The notes below the pieces were generated by a model, which was not told where the DNA came from, did not search any database, and saw only the letters and a list, made by a program, of their open reading frames with translations. 64,000 nucleotides of DNA, taken from assembly GCF_004345825.1 (NCBI RefSeq), contig NZ_SLXM01000007.1, positions 124,001 through 188,000 on the forward strand, written 5' to 3'. Every line of letters begins with the position of its first letter. Within the stretch, counting starts at the first letter, position 1. The DNA comes from Tenacibaculum skagerrakense (GTDB taxonomy: Bacteria; Bacteroidota; Bacteroidia; Flavobacteriales; Flavobacteriaceae). The position numbers and the translations under genes were made by a program. This document shows, one piece after another, positions 40,947 to 50,682 of the stretch.

Positions 40947-42199
40947 TTTACAACAATAATATCATTAATGTTTGTCGTGTATTTCGGGGTTAAACGTTCT
41001 TGACGCATTTTCCAAGTTCGTTCTAAATCTTGATTAGCTAATTTAATACTATTTGATCTATATTTTTTATTAATTTGATCGATAGCCAACATTAAAGGTT
41101 TGTGCTTTGGGTTTTCCTTAGAAAATAGATCTAGTTGAAAATTATTTTCAGGAACCAATCCAGTTACTATAACGCCGGCTTTTTTATAACGTATTCCAGG
41201 TTTAAAAATCGTTTTTACTGCTTCAACGGCACATTTGCTAATTACTAAAGACGAGTTAGTTGGATAAGGAAGAATTACTGTTTTACTCACTCGATGTTGC
41301 TCAAGATCTTTTTTATGTCGATCGCTCCTAAGGAGTACAATAATCATGTGGCAACTACTTTTTTGTTTTCTTAGTTTTTCAGCACAGTTTGTCGCAAATG
41401 TTGAGATTCGTTCCTTAATGTTTTCAATATCCGAATAGGTATATTCAAAACTACGCGTAGTAGCAATGGCTTTTTTATCTTTTTCTTCATCGAGTTCCAT
41501 AGTAGGTTTCCCCAATAAATCTTGTTGAAGTCTCCATGCTGTAATCGAATATTTTTTACGAACCATTTCACTGTTTAATTGCGTAAAATCATAGGCTTTA
41601 ACACAACCTTCTGCAGTTAGTTTTTTGTGAAGTCCACGACCAATTCCCCACACGTTATCAAGAGGCATCCACTTAAGCGCTTTAATTCTTTTCTCTTCAG
41701 AATCGATAACATATACGCCATTAGTTTCGTCTAAAAATTTCCTGGCAATTTTATTAGCTACTTTACTCAACGCCTTAGTAGGTGCTATGCCTACACAAGT
41801 AGGAATACCTGTCCACTGTAAAATACGATTTTTAATATCCTTACCATAAGAATTGAGTTCGTAATTTTCAAAACCTTTAAACTGGAGAAAAGCCTCGTCT
41901 ATTGAGTAAATTTCAATATCAGGAGTAAATTGAGATAAAATTTTCATTACCCGATCACTCATATCTCCGTACAATGGATAATTTGAAGAAATAACCTTAA
42001 TGTTGTGCTGTTTGCAATAGTTGTCCCATTTAAATATAGGAGCTCCCATTGGCAATCCTATGTTTTTAGCTTCATCACTTCTAGAAATAACACAGCCATC
42101 ATTATTACTAAGAATAGCAACAGGTTTATTGCGCAAATTCGGATTAAAAACCCGTTCGCAAGAGGCATAAAAGTTATTACAATCTACTAAAGCATACAT
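40943..42199 (-). CDS. umuC: UmuC-like Y-family DNA polymerase
   Basis: This 418-aa polymerase copies past DNA lesions after UmuD processing. It has ALVDCNNFYASCERVF at 3-18 with the first metal Asp, YSIDEAFLQF near 106 with the catalytic DE pair, the VGIAPTKALSKVANKIA block near 138, and a C-terminal region that would bind the beta clamp. A motif resembling a -7 box (TAACTTTAC, 42204-42212) lies 5 nt before the ATG; I did not find a convincing SOS box. It heads a run of overlapping genes down to bioA. Confidence 0.94.
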   Translation of the reverse strand: MYALVDCNNFYASCERVFNPNLRNKPVAILSNNDGCVISRSDEAKNIGLPMGAPIFKWDNYCKQHNIKVISSNYPLYGDMSDRVMKILSQFTPDIEIYSIDEAFLQFKGFENYELNSYGKDIKNRILQWTGIPTCVGIAPTKALSKVANKIARKFLDETNGVYVIDSEEKRIKALKWMPLDNVWGIGRGLHKKLTAEGCVKAYDFTQLNSEMVRKKYSITAWRLQQDLLGKPTMELDEEKDKKAIATTRSFEYTYSDIENIKERISTFATNCAEKLRKQKSSCHMIIVLLRSDRHKKDLEQHRVSKTVILPYPTNSSLVISKCAVEAVKTIFKPGIRYKKAGVIVTGLVPENNFQLDLFSKENPKHKPLMLAIDQINKKYRSNSIKLANQDLERTWKMRQERLTPKYTTNINDIIVVK

Positions 42200-42284
42200 G
42201 GCTGTAAAGTTACTTAATCTCTTTTATTTTTTGATTATATTGTGCTACCGTAAGAGAGACAACCCAATACTTACCTTAATCCCT

Positions 42285-42746
42285 ATGTCAAAAAAATTAA
42301 AAATTGATGGAATTGATAAGATTATCATCAAACGATTGGTAAATGATGCGCGTACCCCCATTTTAAGTATCGCTAGAGAAGTTGGAATTTCAGGTGCTGC
42401 AATACACCAACGATTACGAAAATTAGACGAATCGAGCCTTATTGAAGGTTATAAAATGGTGTTAAACCCCAAAGCCCTAGGATACACTACTACAGCCTTT
42501 GTTGGGGTGTTTTTAGATTCTGCTAGCTTGTATTCTTCAGCCATTAAAAGATTAAAAGATATACCAGAAGTAGTTGAAAGTCATTATACTACTGGAAACT
42601 ATGCAATTTTCATTAAAATTATGTGTAAAAACAACGAGGACTTAATGCATTTGTTAAATAAAGATATCCAGAGTATAAAAGGAGTTTCAAGAACAGAAAC
42701 ATTCATATCTTTGGATCAACAAATAGACAGACAGATAAAAATTTAA
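42285..42746 (+). CDS. Lrp/AsnC-family transcription regulator
   Basis: The ATG at 42285 is chosen because it begins the standard Lrp N-terminus; the frame is open up to 42198 but that part has no HTH sense and overlaps umuC's start. The 153-aa protein has an N-terminal helix-turn-helix (IIIKRLVNDARTPILSIARE, then GISGAAIHQRLRKL) and a C-terminal RAM-type ligand domain. It probably responds to an amino acid. The target is unknown; it lies 7 bp before a HupE-like gene. Confidence 0.9.
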   Translation: MSKKLKIDGIDKIIIKRLVNDARTPILSIAREVGISGAAIHQRLRKLDESSLIEGYKMVLNPKALGYTTTAFVGVFLDSASLYSSAIKRLKDIPEVVESHYTTGNYAIFIKIMCKNNEDLMHLLNKDIQSIKGVSRTETFISLDQQIDRQIKI

Positions 42747-42753
42747 ACCTCTT

Positions 42754-43335
42754 ATGAACGATTTTATATTGTATTTTAAAATGGGCTTATTTCATGTATT
42801 GGATATTAAAGCCTATGACCATATTTTATTTTTAATTGTTTTAGCTGTTGTATATCAATTTAAACAATGGAAAAAAGTTGTTTGGTTGATTACGTTATTT
42901 ACTATTGGACATTCGATTACATTAGCGTTATCTGCTTATAATATTTTAAAAGTTAGAGCAGATTTAGTTGAGTTTTTAATTCCGTTGACAATTTTCATCA
43001 CAGGATTAATGAATGTGTTAACAGCAAGAAAGGCATCAGTAGGTAAAGAAAATCAGAATTTATTTTTTGCCTTGTTTTTTGGATTGATTCACGGATTAGG
43101 TTTTTCTAACTACTTTAAAGCTATGATTGGTAGATCGGAAGACAAGTTGTTCCCGCTTATAGAATTTGCTTTAGGTGTTGAAGTAGCTCAAATAATTATT
43201 GTGGGATTAATCTTATTAATAGGAGGATTAGTACAATCTGTATTTGGAGTTAATAGACGTGATTGGATTTTGGTAGCATCATCAATTGTTATAGGATTTG
43301 CTGTTCAAATGATGATAAATCGTGTTTTTTGGTAA
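42754..43335 (+). CDS. HupE/UreJ-family membrane protein
   Basis: This 193-aa protein has about six membrane helices and the HupE/UreJ_2 features HVLDIKAYDHILFLIVL at 14-30, TLFTIGHSITLAL near 46, and FGLIHGLGFSNYF near 106. HupE/UreJ proteins are thought to carry metals such as nickel; no hydrogenase or urease gene is nearby, so substrate is open. It follows the Lrp-type regulator by 7 bp and may be controlled by it. Confidence 0.88.
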   Translation: MNDFILYFKMGLFHVLDIKAYDHILFLIVLAVVYQFKQWKKVVWLITLFTIGHSITLALSAYNILKVRADLVEFLIPLTIFITGLMNVLTARKASVGKENQNLFFALFFGLIHGLGFSNYFKAMIGRSEDKLFPLIEFALGVEVAQIIIVGLILLIGGLVQSVFGVNRRDWILVASSIVIGFAVQMMINRVFW

Positions 43336-43380
43336 AAATTAACTTCTTTAACATTAATTTCTAGTTATTTTAGCTATTCT

Positions 43381-43815
43381 ATGTCTTTAACAACAAAAGA
43401 ATTAACTTACGCTCGTGCTTATTTAAAAATGGCAAAAGAATGGGCGAAACTATCATATTGTAAGCGCAAACAAGTAGGAGCCTTAATTGTAAAAGGCAGA
43501 ATGATTATTTCTGACGGTTATAATGGAACTCCAACTGGTTTTGAAAATATCTGCGAAGATAAAGAAGGTGATACAAAATGGTATGTGTTGCATGCAGAGG
43601 CTAATGCAATTTTAAAAGTAGCAGCATCTACCCAATCTTGTATGGGAGCAACATTGTATATTACATTATCTCCTTGTCAGCAATGTAGTAAACTTATTCA
43701 TCAGTCAGGGATAACAAGAGTTGTGTATTCAAACGAGTATAAAGATAAAAGTGGTCTTGAGTTTTTAGAAAAGGCAGGAGTTGAACTGATTTATTTACCC
43801 GATGAACAAGAATAA
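43381..43815 (+). CDS. Deoxycytidylate deaminase
   Basis: This 144-aa zinc enzyme deaminates dCMP to dUMP for thymidylate supply. The catalytic H71-A-E73 (LHAEANAIL) and zinc ligands C99 and C102 (LSPCQQC) are present, with the CKRKQVGALIVK opening typical of the family near residue 27. The end overlaps the protease gene start by 14 bp. Confidence 0.93.
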   Translation: MSLTTKELTYARAYLKMAKEWAKLSYCKRKQVGALIVKGRMIISDGYNGTPTGFENICEDKEGDTKWYVLHAEANAILKVAASTQSCMGATLYITLSPCQQCSKLIHQSGITRVVYSNEYKDKSGLEFLEKAGVELIYLPDEQE

Positions 43816-45397
43816 TTTACCTATATTTTTTGCCATTGCTATGGCGTTTGGAGTTTTAATTGGCGCTTTTTTTACAGGGCAGTCAACTTCTTTAAGTAAA
43901 ACTTCGTTGAAAGAGCAAAAAATAAAACGACTAATCAATTTTATTCAACAAGATTATGTTGATGATGTAGATACGGATGAATTATTAGATGGAGCCATTG
44001 CTCAAATGTTAACAAAATTAGATCCTCATTCAGTATATATTCCAAAAGAAAACTTACAAGCAGTAACTGAAAATATGCAGGGTAATTTTGTAGGAATTGG
44101 TGTTCAGTTTAGAATAATTGAAGACAGTATTACTGTAGTACATCCAATGACAGGAGGTCCAAGTATTAAAAAAGGTATTAAAGCAGGAGATCGAATTTTG
44201 ATTGCTGATGCTGATACTTTATATGGAAAAGGAATTCAAAATGAACAGGTTTTAGAAAAACTAAAGGGAGCTCCGAATACAGAGGTAGAACTTCAAGTAT
44301 ACAGAAAATCTAATGACAGCACATTTAATGTAACGGTAAAAAGAGGAAAGGTAAATATTAAAAGTGTTGATATTGCTTATATGCTGAATGATAGTATTGG
44401 CTACATAAAACTAGATCGTTTTGCTAGAAATACGTACAAAGAGTTTAAAGAGTCGTTAACTATTCTTAAAGGTTTAGGAATGAAAGATTTGATTTTAGAC
44501 TTAAGAGGAAATGGTGGTGGATTTATTGATATAGCGAATAGTATTGTAGATGAATTTTTAGAGGAAGACAAACTTATTGTTTTCACCAAAAATAATGGAG
44601 GTGAAATCTCCGAATCTTATGCAACAGATCAAGGAGATTTTGAGCAAGGTGGATTGTATGTTCTTATTGATGAAAATTCAGCTTCAGCTTCAGAAATTGT
44701 GGCTGGTGCCTTACAAGATAATGACAAAGGAATTATAGTAGGTAGACGTTCTTTTGGAAAAGGATTGGTACAAGAAGAAATGGAGTTAGGAGATGGTTCT
44801 GCTGTACGTTTAACTACTGCTCGTTATTATACTCCAACAGGTAGATCTATTCAAAAGCCATACAAGAGAAATCCAAATGGAGAAGAAAGCGAATCGCCTG
44901 ATAACCCAAACTCAGTTGAATTAAGTTATGGAGATGAAGTTGAAAGCAGGTATAGAAACGGAGAATTATTAAATAGAGATAGCATCAAAATAGTTGATAG
45001 TTTAAAGTATACTACACCAAAAGGAAAAGTAGTTTATGGAGGCGGAGGAATTATACCTGACGTTTTTGTTCCTATAGATACTTCCGCATATATTTCTCCT
45101 TACTATTATGCGTACTTGAATGACTTTGCATTTAAGTATGTAGATAATAACCGCACAAAATTATCTGATTTAAAAATAGATGAGTATATCAAAAGTTTTG
45201 ATGCAGATAATGAAGTGTCAAATATGTTTTTTGATAAAATTAAAGACTTAAAGCCTTCGGCATTAACCCAAGAAAAATTACGCAAGTTTCTAAAAGCTAC
45301 AATTGCAAGAGAATTATTTAATGATCAAGGATTGTATCGAATGAATCATCTAGATGATAAAATGATTTTAAAAGTATTAGAATTAGAAAAGGAATAA
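43802..45397 (+). CDS. S41-family C-terminal processing protease
   Basis: This 531-aa periplasmic serine protease (CtpA/Tsp-like) has an N-terminal hydrophobic signal or anchor (about 5-22), an entry helical region, a PDZ domain (about 85-170, IGVQFRIIEDSITVVHPM) and the S41 core with GYIKLDRF near 200, DLRGNGGGF near 232, the catalytic Ser in ENSASASEIVAG near 297 and Lys in RRSFGKGLVQ near 322. A C-terminal extension of about 130 residues is helical. It overlaps the dCMP deaminase gene by 14 bp. Confidence 0.94.
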   Translation: MNKNNLPIFFAIAMAFGVLIGAFFTGQSTSLSKTSLKEQKIKRLINFIQQDYVDDVDTDELLDGAIAQMLTKLDPHSVYIPKENLQAVTENMQGNFVGIGVQFRIIEDSITVVHPMTGGPSIKKGIKAGDRILIADADTLYGKGIQNEQVLEKLKGAPNTEVELQVYRKSNDSTFNVTVKRGKVNIKSVDIAYMLNDSIGYIKLDRFARNTYKEFKESLTILKGLGMKDLILDLRGNGGGFIDIANSIVDEFLEEDKLIVFTKNNGGEISESYATDQGDFEQGGLYVLIDENSASASEIVAGALQDNDKGIIVGRRSFGKGLVQEEMELGDGSAVRLTTARYYTPTGRSIQKPYKRNPNGEESESPDNPNSVELSYGDEVESRYRNGELLNRDSIKIVDSLKYTTPKGKVVYGGGGIIPDVFVPIDTSAYISPYYYAYLNDFAFKYVDNNRTKLSDLKIDEYIKSFDADNEVSNMFFDKIKDLKPSALTQEKLRKFLKATIARELFNDQGLYRMNHLDDKMILKVLELEKE

Positions 45398-45480
45398 TTT
45401 TTTAATTTTTTTAAAAAATTTGTCCCCATGTGTAGCTTCTAAAACGTCTTACAGATAAATAACTTTAAATCTTATACATT

Positions 45481-45828
45481 ATGAAAGAATTTATGATGAT
45501 TTTTATCGGTGCCGATTACGGCGATTTAGGACTATCTCCAGAAGAAATTCAAGGAAGAATGGGCAAATGGTTTGCTTGGAGTCAAAAAATGGAAGCGCAA
45601 GGTATTGTTAGAGGCGGAAATGCTTTAACTGCCGACATTAGAAGAATTGTTGGTAAAGATCGAACGGTTTCTGATGTCAATTCTGCTGAAGTTAAAGAAA
45701 TTGTTGGAGGTTATTACATTATTACGGCGAAAGATTTTGATGCTGTGGAAGAAATCGCACAAGATTTTCCTGATTATGATTTAGGAAGTACTGTAGAAAT
45801 TAGAGAGATAATGGTTTTCGATGAATAA
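45481..45828 (+). CDS. YCII/DGPF-family protein
   Basis: This 115-aa protein has the YCII-related (DGPF) ferredoxin-like fold pattern, with KEFMMIFIGADY at the N-terminus, a Gly/Ala-rich middle, and ETVEIREIMVFDE-like end (EIREIMVF). DGPF proteins accompany ECF42-type sigma factors, as here: the next gene overlaps the stop codon by one base (TAATG). Its own activity is unknown. Confidence 0.88.
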   Translation: MKEFMMIFIGADYGDLGLSPEEIQGRMGKWFAWSQKMEAQGIVRGGNALTADIRRIVGKDRTVSDVNSAEVKEIVGGYYIITAKDFDAVEEIAQDFPDYDLGSTVEIREIMVFDE

Positions 45829-47069
45829 TGGAAACTCAACTTATTGACCATCTTTTTCGCCATCATAGTGGAAAGATGGTTGCTGTTTTAACACGAATTT
45901 TCGGACTTTCAAATCTTGAAATTATTGAAGATGCTGTTCAAGATACCTTTATAAAAGCTACATTAAGTTGGCGAAATCAACTTCCCGATAATCCTGAAGC
46001 TTGGCTCATTAAGGCCTCTAAAAATCGAGTGTTAGATATTTTCAGAAAGTTGCAATCTGAAAAGAAAAATGTACCTGAATTTTCTAAAGGAATTGACGCA
46101 GTAGCTATTAATGAACTCTTTTTAGATGCGGAAATAGAAGACGCGCAATTACGAATGATTTTTACTGCTTGTCATCCTAAATTAGATCCTAAAGATAGAA
46201 TTGCTTTTGCCTTAAAAACGGTGTCGGGTTTTAGTGGAAAAGAAATTGCTTCAGCACTTCTGCTAAAAGAAGAAACCGTAAAAAAACGATTAGTAAGAGC
46301 AAGGAAAGTAATTCAACAATCAAACATTTCTTTTTCCATTCCACAAGGATTAGAATTACCTAAAAGAATAGAAAGTGTATTAGAGGTTTTATATCTCATT
46401 TTTAATGAAGGATTTCATTCTAATAACAAAGAGCAACTCATAAGAAAAGAGCTTTGTGGAGAAGCAATGCGATTATGTAAGTTGGTTATTAAAAATAAAC
46501 ATACATCGATTTCAGCAACTTATGCGTTGTTTGCGTTAATGTGTTTTCATTCAGCTAGATTAGATACTAAAGTAACTACCGAAAATGAAGTGTTAGATTT
46601 AAAAAGTCAAGATCGTTCTAAATGGTATTTCCCGTTGATTCAACTAGGAAATACTATGATGAATAAAGCTGTTGAAAACAATGAATTTTCTAGCTATCAT
46701 TACGAAGCAGCTATTATAGCAGAGCATTTAAAAGCAGCAACATTTGACGATACTAATTGGGAACAGATTTTGTATTGGTACGAGTCGCTATACGAATTAC
46801 AACCAATGCCATCTCATTTGTTGACTATGGCAGTAGTTTGTTTGCAAATGTATAATTATGTAAAGGCTAGTTTCTATTTTGATAAAGTTAATCCGCATGA
46901 GTTAGAGCAAAGAGCTTATTTATACTACGCGGCAAAATCAGATTATTATCATCAAATAGGCGATACTAATAAAGCTATTGAATTTATAGATGTAGCTTTA
47001 GAAAAAGTAACCAATCAATTAGAAAAAGAGTATTTGGAGAGGAAGAAATTTAGTCTTTCTAATATTTAA
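45828..47069 (+). CDS. ECF42-type sigma factor with C-terminal TPR-like domain
   Basis: This 413-aa protein has N-terminal sigma-70 region 2 (about 10-80, EDAVQDTFIKATLSWRNQ, DNPEAWLIKASKNRVLD) and region 4 (about 110-170, FSGKEIASALLLKEETVKKRL), followed by a long helical domain (about 190-413) of the DUF6596 type with IFNEGFHSNN near 198. There is no adjacent anti-sigma gene; in the ECF42 group the C-terminal domain is thought to control activity. It is translationally coupled to the YCII gene. Confidence 0.92.
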   Translation: METQLIDHLFRHHSGKMVAVLTRIFGLSNLEIIEDAVQDTFIKATLSWRNQLPDNPEAWLIKASKNRVLDIFRKLQSEKKNVPEFSKGIDAVAINELFLDAEIEDAQLRMIFTACHPKLDPKDRIAFALKTVSGFSGKEIASALLLKEETVKKRLVRARKVIQQSNISFSIPQGLELPKRIESVLEVLYLIFNEGFHSNNKEQLIRKELCGEAMRLCKLVIKNKHTSISATYALFALMCFHSARLDTKVTTENEVLDLKSQDRSKWYFPLIQLGNTMMNKAVENNEFSSYHYEAAIIAEHLKAATFDDTNWEQILYWYESLYELQPMPSHLLTMAVVCLQMYNYVKASFYFDKVNPHELEQRAYLYYAAKSDYYHQIGDTNKAIEFIDVALEKVTNQLEKEYLERKKFSLSNI

Positions 47070-47089
47070 TACTTAAAATGTATTTGTAC

Positions 47090-47476
47090 CTAGTTTTTTT
47101 CTAAAGTCAACATCCCTTTGATCATATTAATAATAACCAAATCTTTGACTTTATTTTTCTTTTTATTAAAAACCGAAAGAGTTTTTGATTTTGAATCATA
47201 TGTCCAAGTACCTTTTCTCATATAATGCCCGTCGTTTTCGGCCATTTCTAGCCATTGAAATTCACCATTTTTCTTTATTTCAAATCTATAGCGAAATCGT
47301 GCAGGTGGAATTTTGTCATAATTGCAAGGTCTAAATACTTTAAAATTAGATTCATTACTATATTCTTCAAAAGAGTCTGTCCAGCAGCCGTATATGTCTG
47401 ATTTGTTAATAGTTTTCTTCTGGCTAATTACAGATAAAGTAGTAAAGAATAAAAAAGTTAAAATTTTATATTTCAT
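47090..47476 (-). CDS. Secreted lipocalin-like protein
   Basis: The ATG at 47476 gives a normal signal peptide (cleavage near SVISQ); a longer frame to 47500 adds only eight residues before it. The 128-aa product has a small beta-rich mature domain (IYGCWTDSFEE at about 30, RYRFEIKKNGEFQWLEM, RKGTWTYDSKSKTLSVF) that resembles lipocalin-like stress-type domains with two Cys. It converges with the sigma factor gene. Function unknown. Confidence 0.68.
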   Translation of the reverse strand: MKYKILTFLFFTTLSVISQKKTINKSDIYGCWTDSFEEYSNESNFKVFRPCNYDKIPPARFRYRFEIKKNGEFQWLEMAENDGHYMRKGTWTYDSKSKTLSVFNKKKNKVKDLVIINMIKGMLTLEKN

Positions 47477-47617
47477 AGTATTAATTTTTATTAAGCACAA
47501 TAGAAAGATATTTTTTTCAACATGATTTTCCAGCTAAAATATAGATAGTATGTAATAATAAACAATCTGTTTTAGCAAACCGTAATACTTATTGAGGCTG
47601 TATATCGTTTGATTTAG

Positions 47618-49114
47618 TTAATGTAGTAAAAACCCTTCCAACACATCAGCAATTTTACGATTATCGGATAATTGCGGAATTTTATTTTGTCCACCAAACT
47701 TACCAATCGATTTCATATACTCATGAAAGCCACCTTTTTTCACCTTTCGAATAACTAATGGGCGCAACACTTTTCCTTCAATTAAATCTTGATAGTAAAT
47801 GTTTTGAGCTTGCATAGAAGCATCCATTTTTGCTGCCATTTCTTCTAGGTTTTCTGGTTCGTTTTCAAACTCAATAAACCATTCGTGATAAGGTAATCCA
47901 CTTTCTGGATTTACTTGTGGTGCTACTGTAAATTCACTCACATTTACATCAGTTCCAACAATGGCGTCATTTAATGCTTTTTCTACTTCTTTACCAATTA
48001 CATGTTCTCCAAAAGCAGAAATAAAATGCTTAATTCTTCCGGTAACTTTTATACGATATGGTTGTAAAGAAGTAAATTCAACGGTATCACCAATATTATA
48101 ACCCCAAAGTCCGGCAGTAGTATTTAAAATGATTACATAATTTACACCAAGTTTAACATCTTTTAAAGAAATACGTGTTGGATTTTCATCAAAGAATTCT
48201 GTAGCAGGAATAAACTCGTAAAAGATTCCAGAATCTAATTGTAGTAGCATTCCTTTTTCTTGTTGTGAATCTTGAAAAGCAATAAATCCTTCAGATGCAG
48301 GATACAATTCGATGTAATCTATTTTTTTACCAATTAAAGCTTCGAACTTGTTTTTGTATGGCTCAAAATTAACGCCACCATAAATAAAGAAGTTAAAGTT
48401 AGGAAACAGTTCTGAAACAGTTTTGCCAGTCTTCTCAATCAGTTTTTCAAAATACATTTGAACCCAAGAGGGAATCCCGCTAATCACAGTCATGTTTTCT
48501 GGTAAGGTTTCCTCTACAATTTTATCAACTTTTGTATCCCAATCTTCAATACAGTTGGTTTCCCAGCTTGGCAATCTGTTTTTTAATAAATAATTCGGAA
48601 CATAATGCGCAACAATACCACTTAATCGTCCTAATTTAATTCCGTTTTTATCATTTAAAACTGGACTACCTTGTAGGAAAATCATTTTTCCATTTACAAA
48701 AGAAGCATCTTTTGTCTCGTTAATATAAAACAATAAAGCATTTCGAGCCGATTTAATGTGTGTAGGCATCGATTCTTTTGTAATGGGTATGTATTTAGCT
48801 CCTGATGTAGTTCCCGAGGTTTTAGCGAAGTAAATTGGTTTTCCTTTCCACAACACATTTTCTTCTCCTTCAACAATACGATCTACATAAGAACGTAATC
48901 CTTCATAATCATTAACAGGAACACGTTTTTTAAAATCTTCATAAGAATTGATAGACACAAAATCATGATCTTTACCAAAAGCGGTTTTACATCCTTCAGA
49001 AACTAAATATTGAAATACTTTTTCTTGCGTTTCTAGTGGTTTGTTAGCCCATTTCCGAACACTTTTTACGGCACGTTTTGCAAAAGGAATCGCTAAAAAA
49101 GATTTTAAAGACAT
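47618..49114 (-). CDS. GH3-family acyl-adenylating enzyme
   Basis: This 498-aa protein is a bacterial member of the GH3 family (plant auxin/jasmonate amino-acid conjugases), an ANL-type adenylate-forming enzyme. It has the phosphate-binding loop AKTSGTTSGAKYIPIT near residue 91, FIYGGVNFEPY near 247, YPASEGFIAFQD near 276, the GLWGYNIGDTVEFTSL block near 343 and the C-terminal catalytic Lys region (VIRKVKKGGFHEY). Substrate unknown. It has its own unit before the M23-nadD-gmk-yicC run. Confidence 0.9.
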   Translation of the reverse strand: MSLKSFLAIPFAKRAVKSVRKWANKPLETQEKVFQYLVSEGCKTAFGKDHDFVSINSYEDFKKRVPVNDYEGLRSYVDRIVEGEENVLWKGKPIYFAKTSGTTSGAKYIPITKESMPTHIKSARNALLFYINETKDASFVNGKMIFLQGSPVLNDKNGIKLGRLSGIVAHYVPNYLLKNRLPSWETNCIEDWDTKVDKIVEETLPENMTVISGIPSWVQMYFEKLIEKTGKTVSELFPNFNFFIYGGVNFEPYKNKFEALIGKKIDYIELYPASEGFIAFQDSQQEKGMLLQLDSGIFYEFIPATEFFDENPTRISLKDVKLGVNYVIILNTTAGLWGYNIGDTVEFTSLQPYRIKVTGRIKHFISAFGEHVIGKEVEKALNDAIVGTDVNVSEFTVAPQVNPESGLPYHEWFIEFENEPENLEEMAAKMDASMQAQNIYYQDLIEGKVLRPLVIRKVKKGGFHEYMKSIGKFGGQNKIPQLSDNRKIADVLEGFLLH

Positions 49115-49175
49115 ATAATTTATTTTTGTTTGGAGTTAGAAGCTTGGAAGTTTTTATACTTCTGACTTATAATAG

Positions 49176-50042
49176 TTACTGAAAGTCAATATAATTTGTT
49201 GGATTTGTTGGATATCCATTATTCCATAATTCGAAATGTAAATGTGGACCAGTAGTTAACTCTCCAGTAGAACCTACACCTGCTATTACCTCACCAGATT
49301 TTACAAAATCTCCCTGTTGTTTTAATAACTCACCATTATGCTTGTATACAGATACGAAATTGTTACTATGTTGAATAGTAATGGTATATCCAGTTTCAGC
49401 AGTCCACCCAGATAATATCACAGTACCATCAGCAACAGCTTTAACCGGAGTTCCTGTTTTAGCTACAATATCTATGGCGAAATGTTTGTTAGCAGCATTA
49501 AAAGATTGAGAAATGTTTCCTGTTATAGGCGCAAAGAATATGATTTTTGCTTTATCAGCAGAACCCGCAGACAGCGCATATCGATCTTTATTTTCAATCT
49601 CTTCTCTAAATTGTAAATCTAGTTCAGTTGCAGATAGTTTTTTATAATCTACCACTACCTTTTTTGATTCGTTTCTTATAGAATCTATAGCTTCAGGTTC
49701 AATTTCACCAGTAAGCACAGGTCTAATAGCTTTTGTAAACTTTTCCAAAACTGCAATTTTCATTTTTAAAGAATCTGCCTCGTAAGTAAGTTGTGTTGCT
49801 TTTTTCTTTAGCTGTGTAGATGAATATCCTGGTATGTATTCCTTTAAAGAAGTAAAAGCAATTAAAAATACAGTAAGAGTGATGATAAAAATTGAGAAAA
49901 CACCACCTACAACAAATACATTTAAACGAGAAAGCTTTAATGAAAAACGCTCTTGAAAGGTATCTTCATTTAAAACAACTAAACGATACTTATCGGTTAG
50001 CTTTTGTTTTAATTTACTAGGTTTTTTCTTTTTTTTTGTCAC
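49176..50042 (-). CDS. M23 (LytM-type) peptidase
   Basis: This 288-aa periplasmic protein has a cytosolic basic N-terminus, one membrane anchor (about 41-63), a coiled-coil (about 75-150) and a LytM/M23 peptidase domain. Zinc ligands are H187 and D191 (HFAID) and H269 in GPHLHFELW (H267-x-H269), so the enzyme is probably active on cell wall. The arrangement resembles the flavobacterial cell-division/envelope M23 proteins. Its own -7 box lies directly upstream. Confidence 0.93.
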   Translation of the reverse strand: MTKKKKKPSKLKQKLTDKYRLVVLNEDTFQERFSLKLSRLNVFVVGGVFSIFIITLTVFLIAFTSLKEYIPGYSSTQLKKKATQLTYEADSLKMKIAVLEKFTKAIRPVLTGEIEPEAIDSIRNESKKVVVDYKKLSATELDLQFREEIENKDRYALSAGSADKAKIIFFAPITGNISQSFNAANKHFAIDIVAKTGTPVKAVADGTVILSGWTAETGYTITIQHSNNFVSVYKHNGELLKQQGDFVKSGEVIAGVGSTGELTTGPHLHFELWNNGYPTNPTNYIDFQ

Positions 50043-50061
50043 TGTACTAGGTTTGGAATAT

Positions 50062-50069
50062 CAAATATA
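50062..50069 (-). promoter_or_regulatory. -7 box of the M23 gene
   Basis: Reads TATATTTG on the minus strand, 19 bp upstream of the ATG at 50042. Confidence 0.55.
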
Positions 50070-50088
50070 CAACGAAAAAATAGGAAGA

Positions 50089-50673
50089 CTATTTTTTATA
50101 GAAGTTCATTTCATCAATATAGTTCCAAACGCTTGTTGATAAAAGAGGTTTGATATTTTTACCTTCTTTGATAGCATTACGAATCATCGTTGAAGAAATC
50201 TCTACAATAGGAGCATTTACACGATGGATTTTTGGGTGCTGATCGAATTGTGTTTCTACTATTCCTTCAGAAATTCTAGGATACACATATACGTGATGAT
50301 GCTCTAAAATTGTTTCATAGTTTTTCCATTTATGAAGACTTTTCAAATTGTCTTCTCCCATTATTAAACTGAATGTATACGTAGGATATTTTTCTGAAAT
50401 ATGAGCTAATGTATGAACAGTGTAATTCGGTTGAGGTAATTTAAATTCGATATCTGAAGGAGCAATCTTATCGTAGTCTTCAGTAGCTCGATACACCATT
50501 TCATAACGATGATGATTGTCTAAAAGCGTACTCTTTTTCTTAAAAGGATTATGCGGAGTTACCACCATCCAAATTTCATCTAAATTTGAATTCTCAACCA
50601 TGTGGTTGGCAATGATTAAATGACCAATATGAATAGGATTAAACGTACCAAAATATAACCCGATGTTTTTCAT
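50089..50673 (-). CDS. nadD: Nicotinate-nucleotide adenylyltransferase
   Basis: This 194-aa enzyme joins nicotinate mononucleotide and ATP to NaAD in NAD synthesis. It has the N-terminal YFGTFNPIHIGHL block with HxGH (H15-H18), the WMVVTPHNPFKKK segment near 35, SLIMGEDNLKSLHKW near 101, and the C-terminal ISSTMIRNAIKEGK with ISSTxIR near 158. It follows gmk by 9 bp, part of the yicC-gmk-nadD run. Confidence 0.95.
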   Translation of the reverse strand: MKNIGLYFGTFNPIHIGHLIIANHMVENSNLDEIWMVVTPHNPFKKKSTLLDNHHRYEMVYRATEDYDKIAPSDIEFKLPQPNYTVHTLAHISEKYPTYTFSLIMGEDNLKSLHKWKNYETILEHHHVYVYPRISEGIVETQFDQHPKIHRVNAPIVEISSTMIRNAIKEGKNIKPLLSTSVWNYIDEMNFYKK

Positions 50674-50682
50674 TATTCGTCT

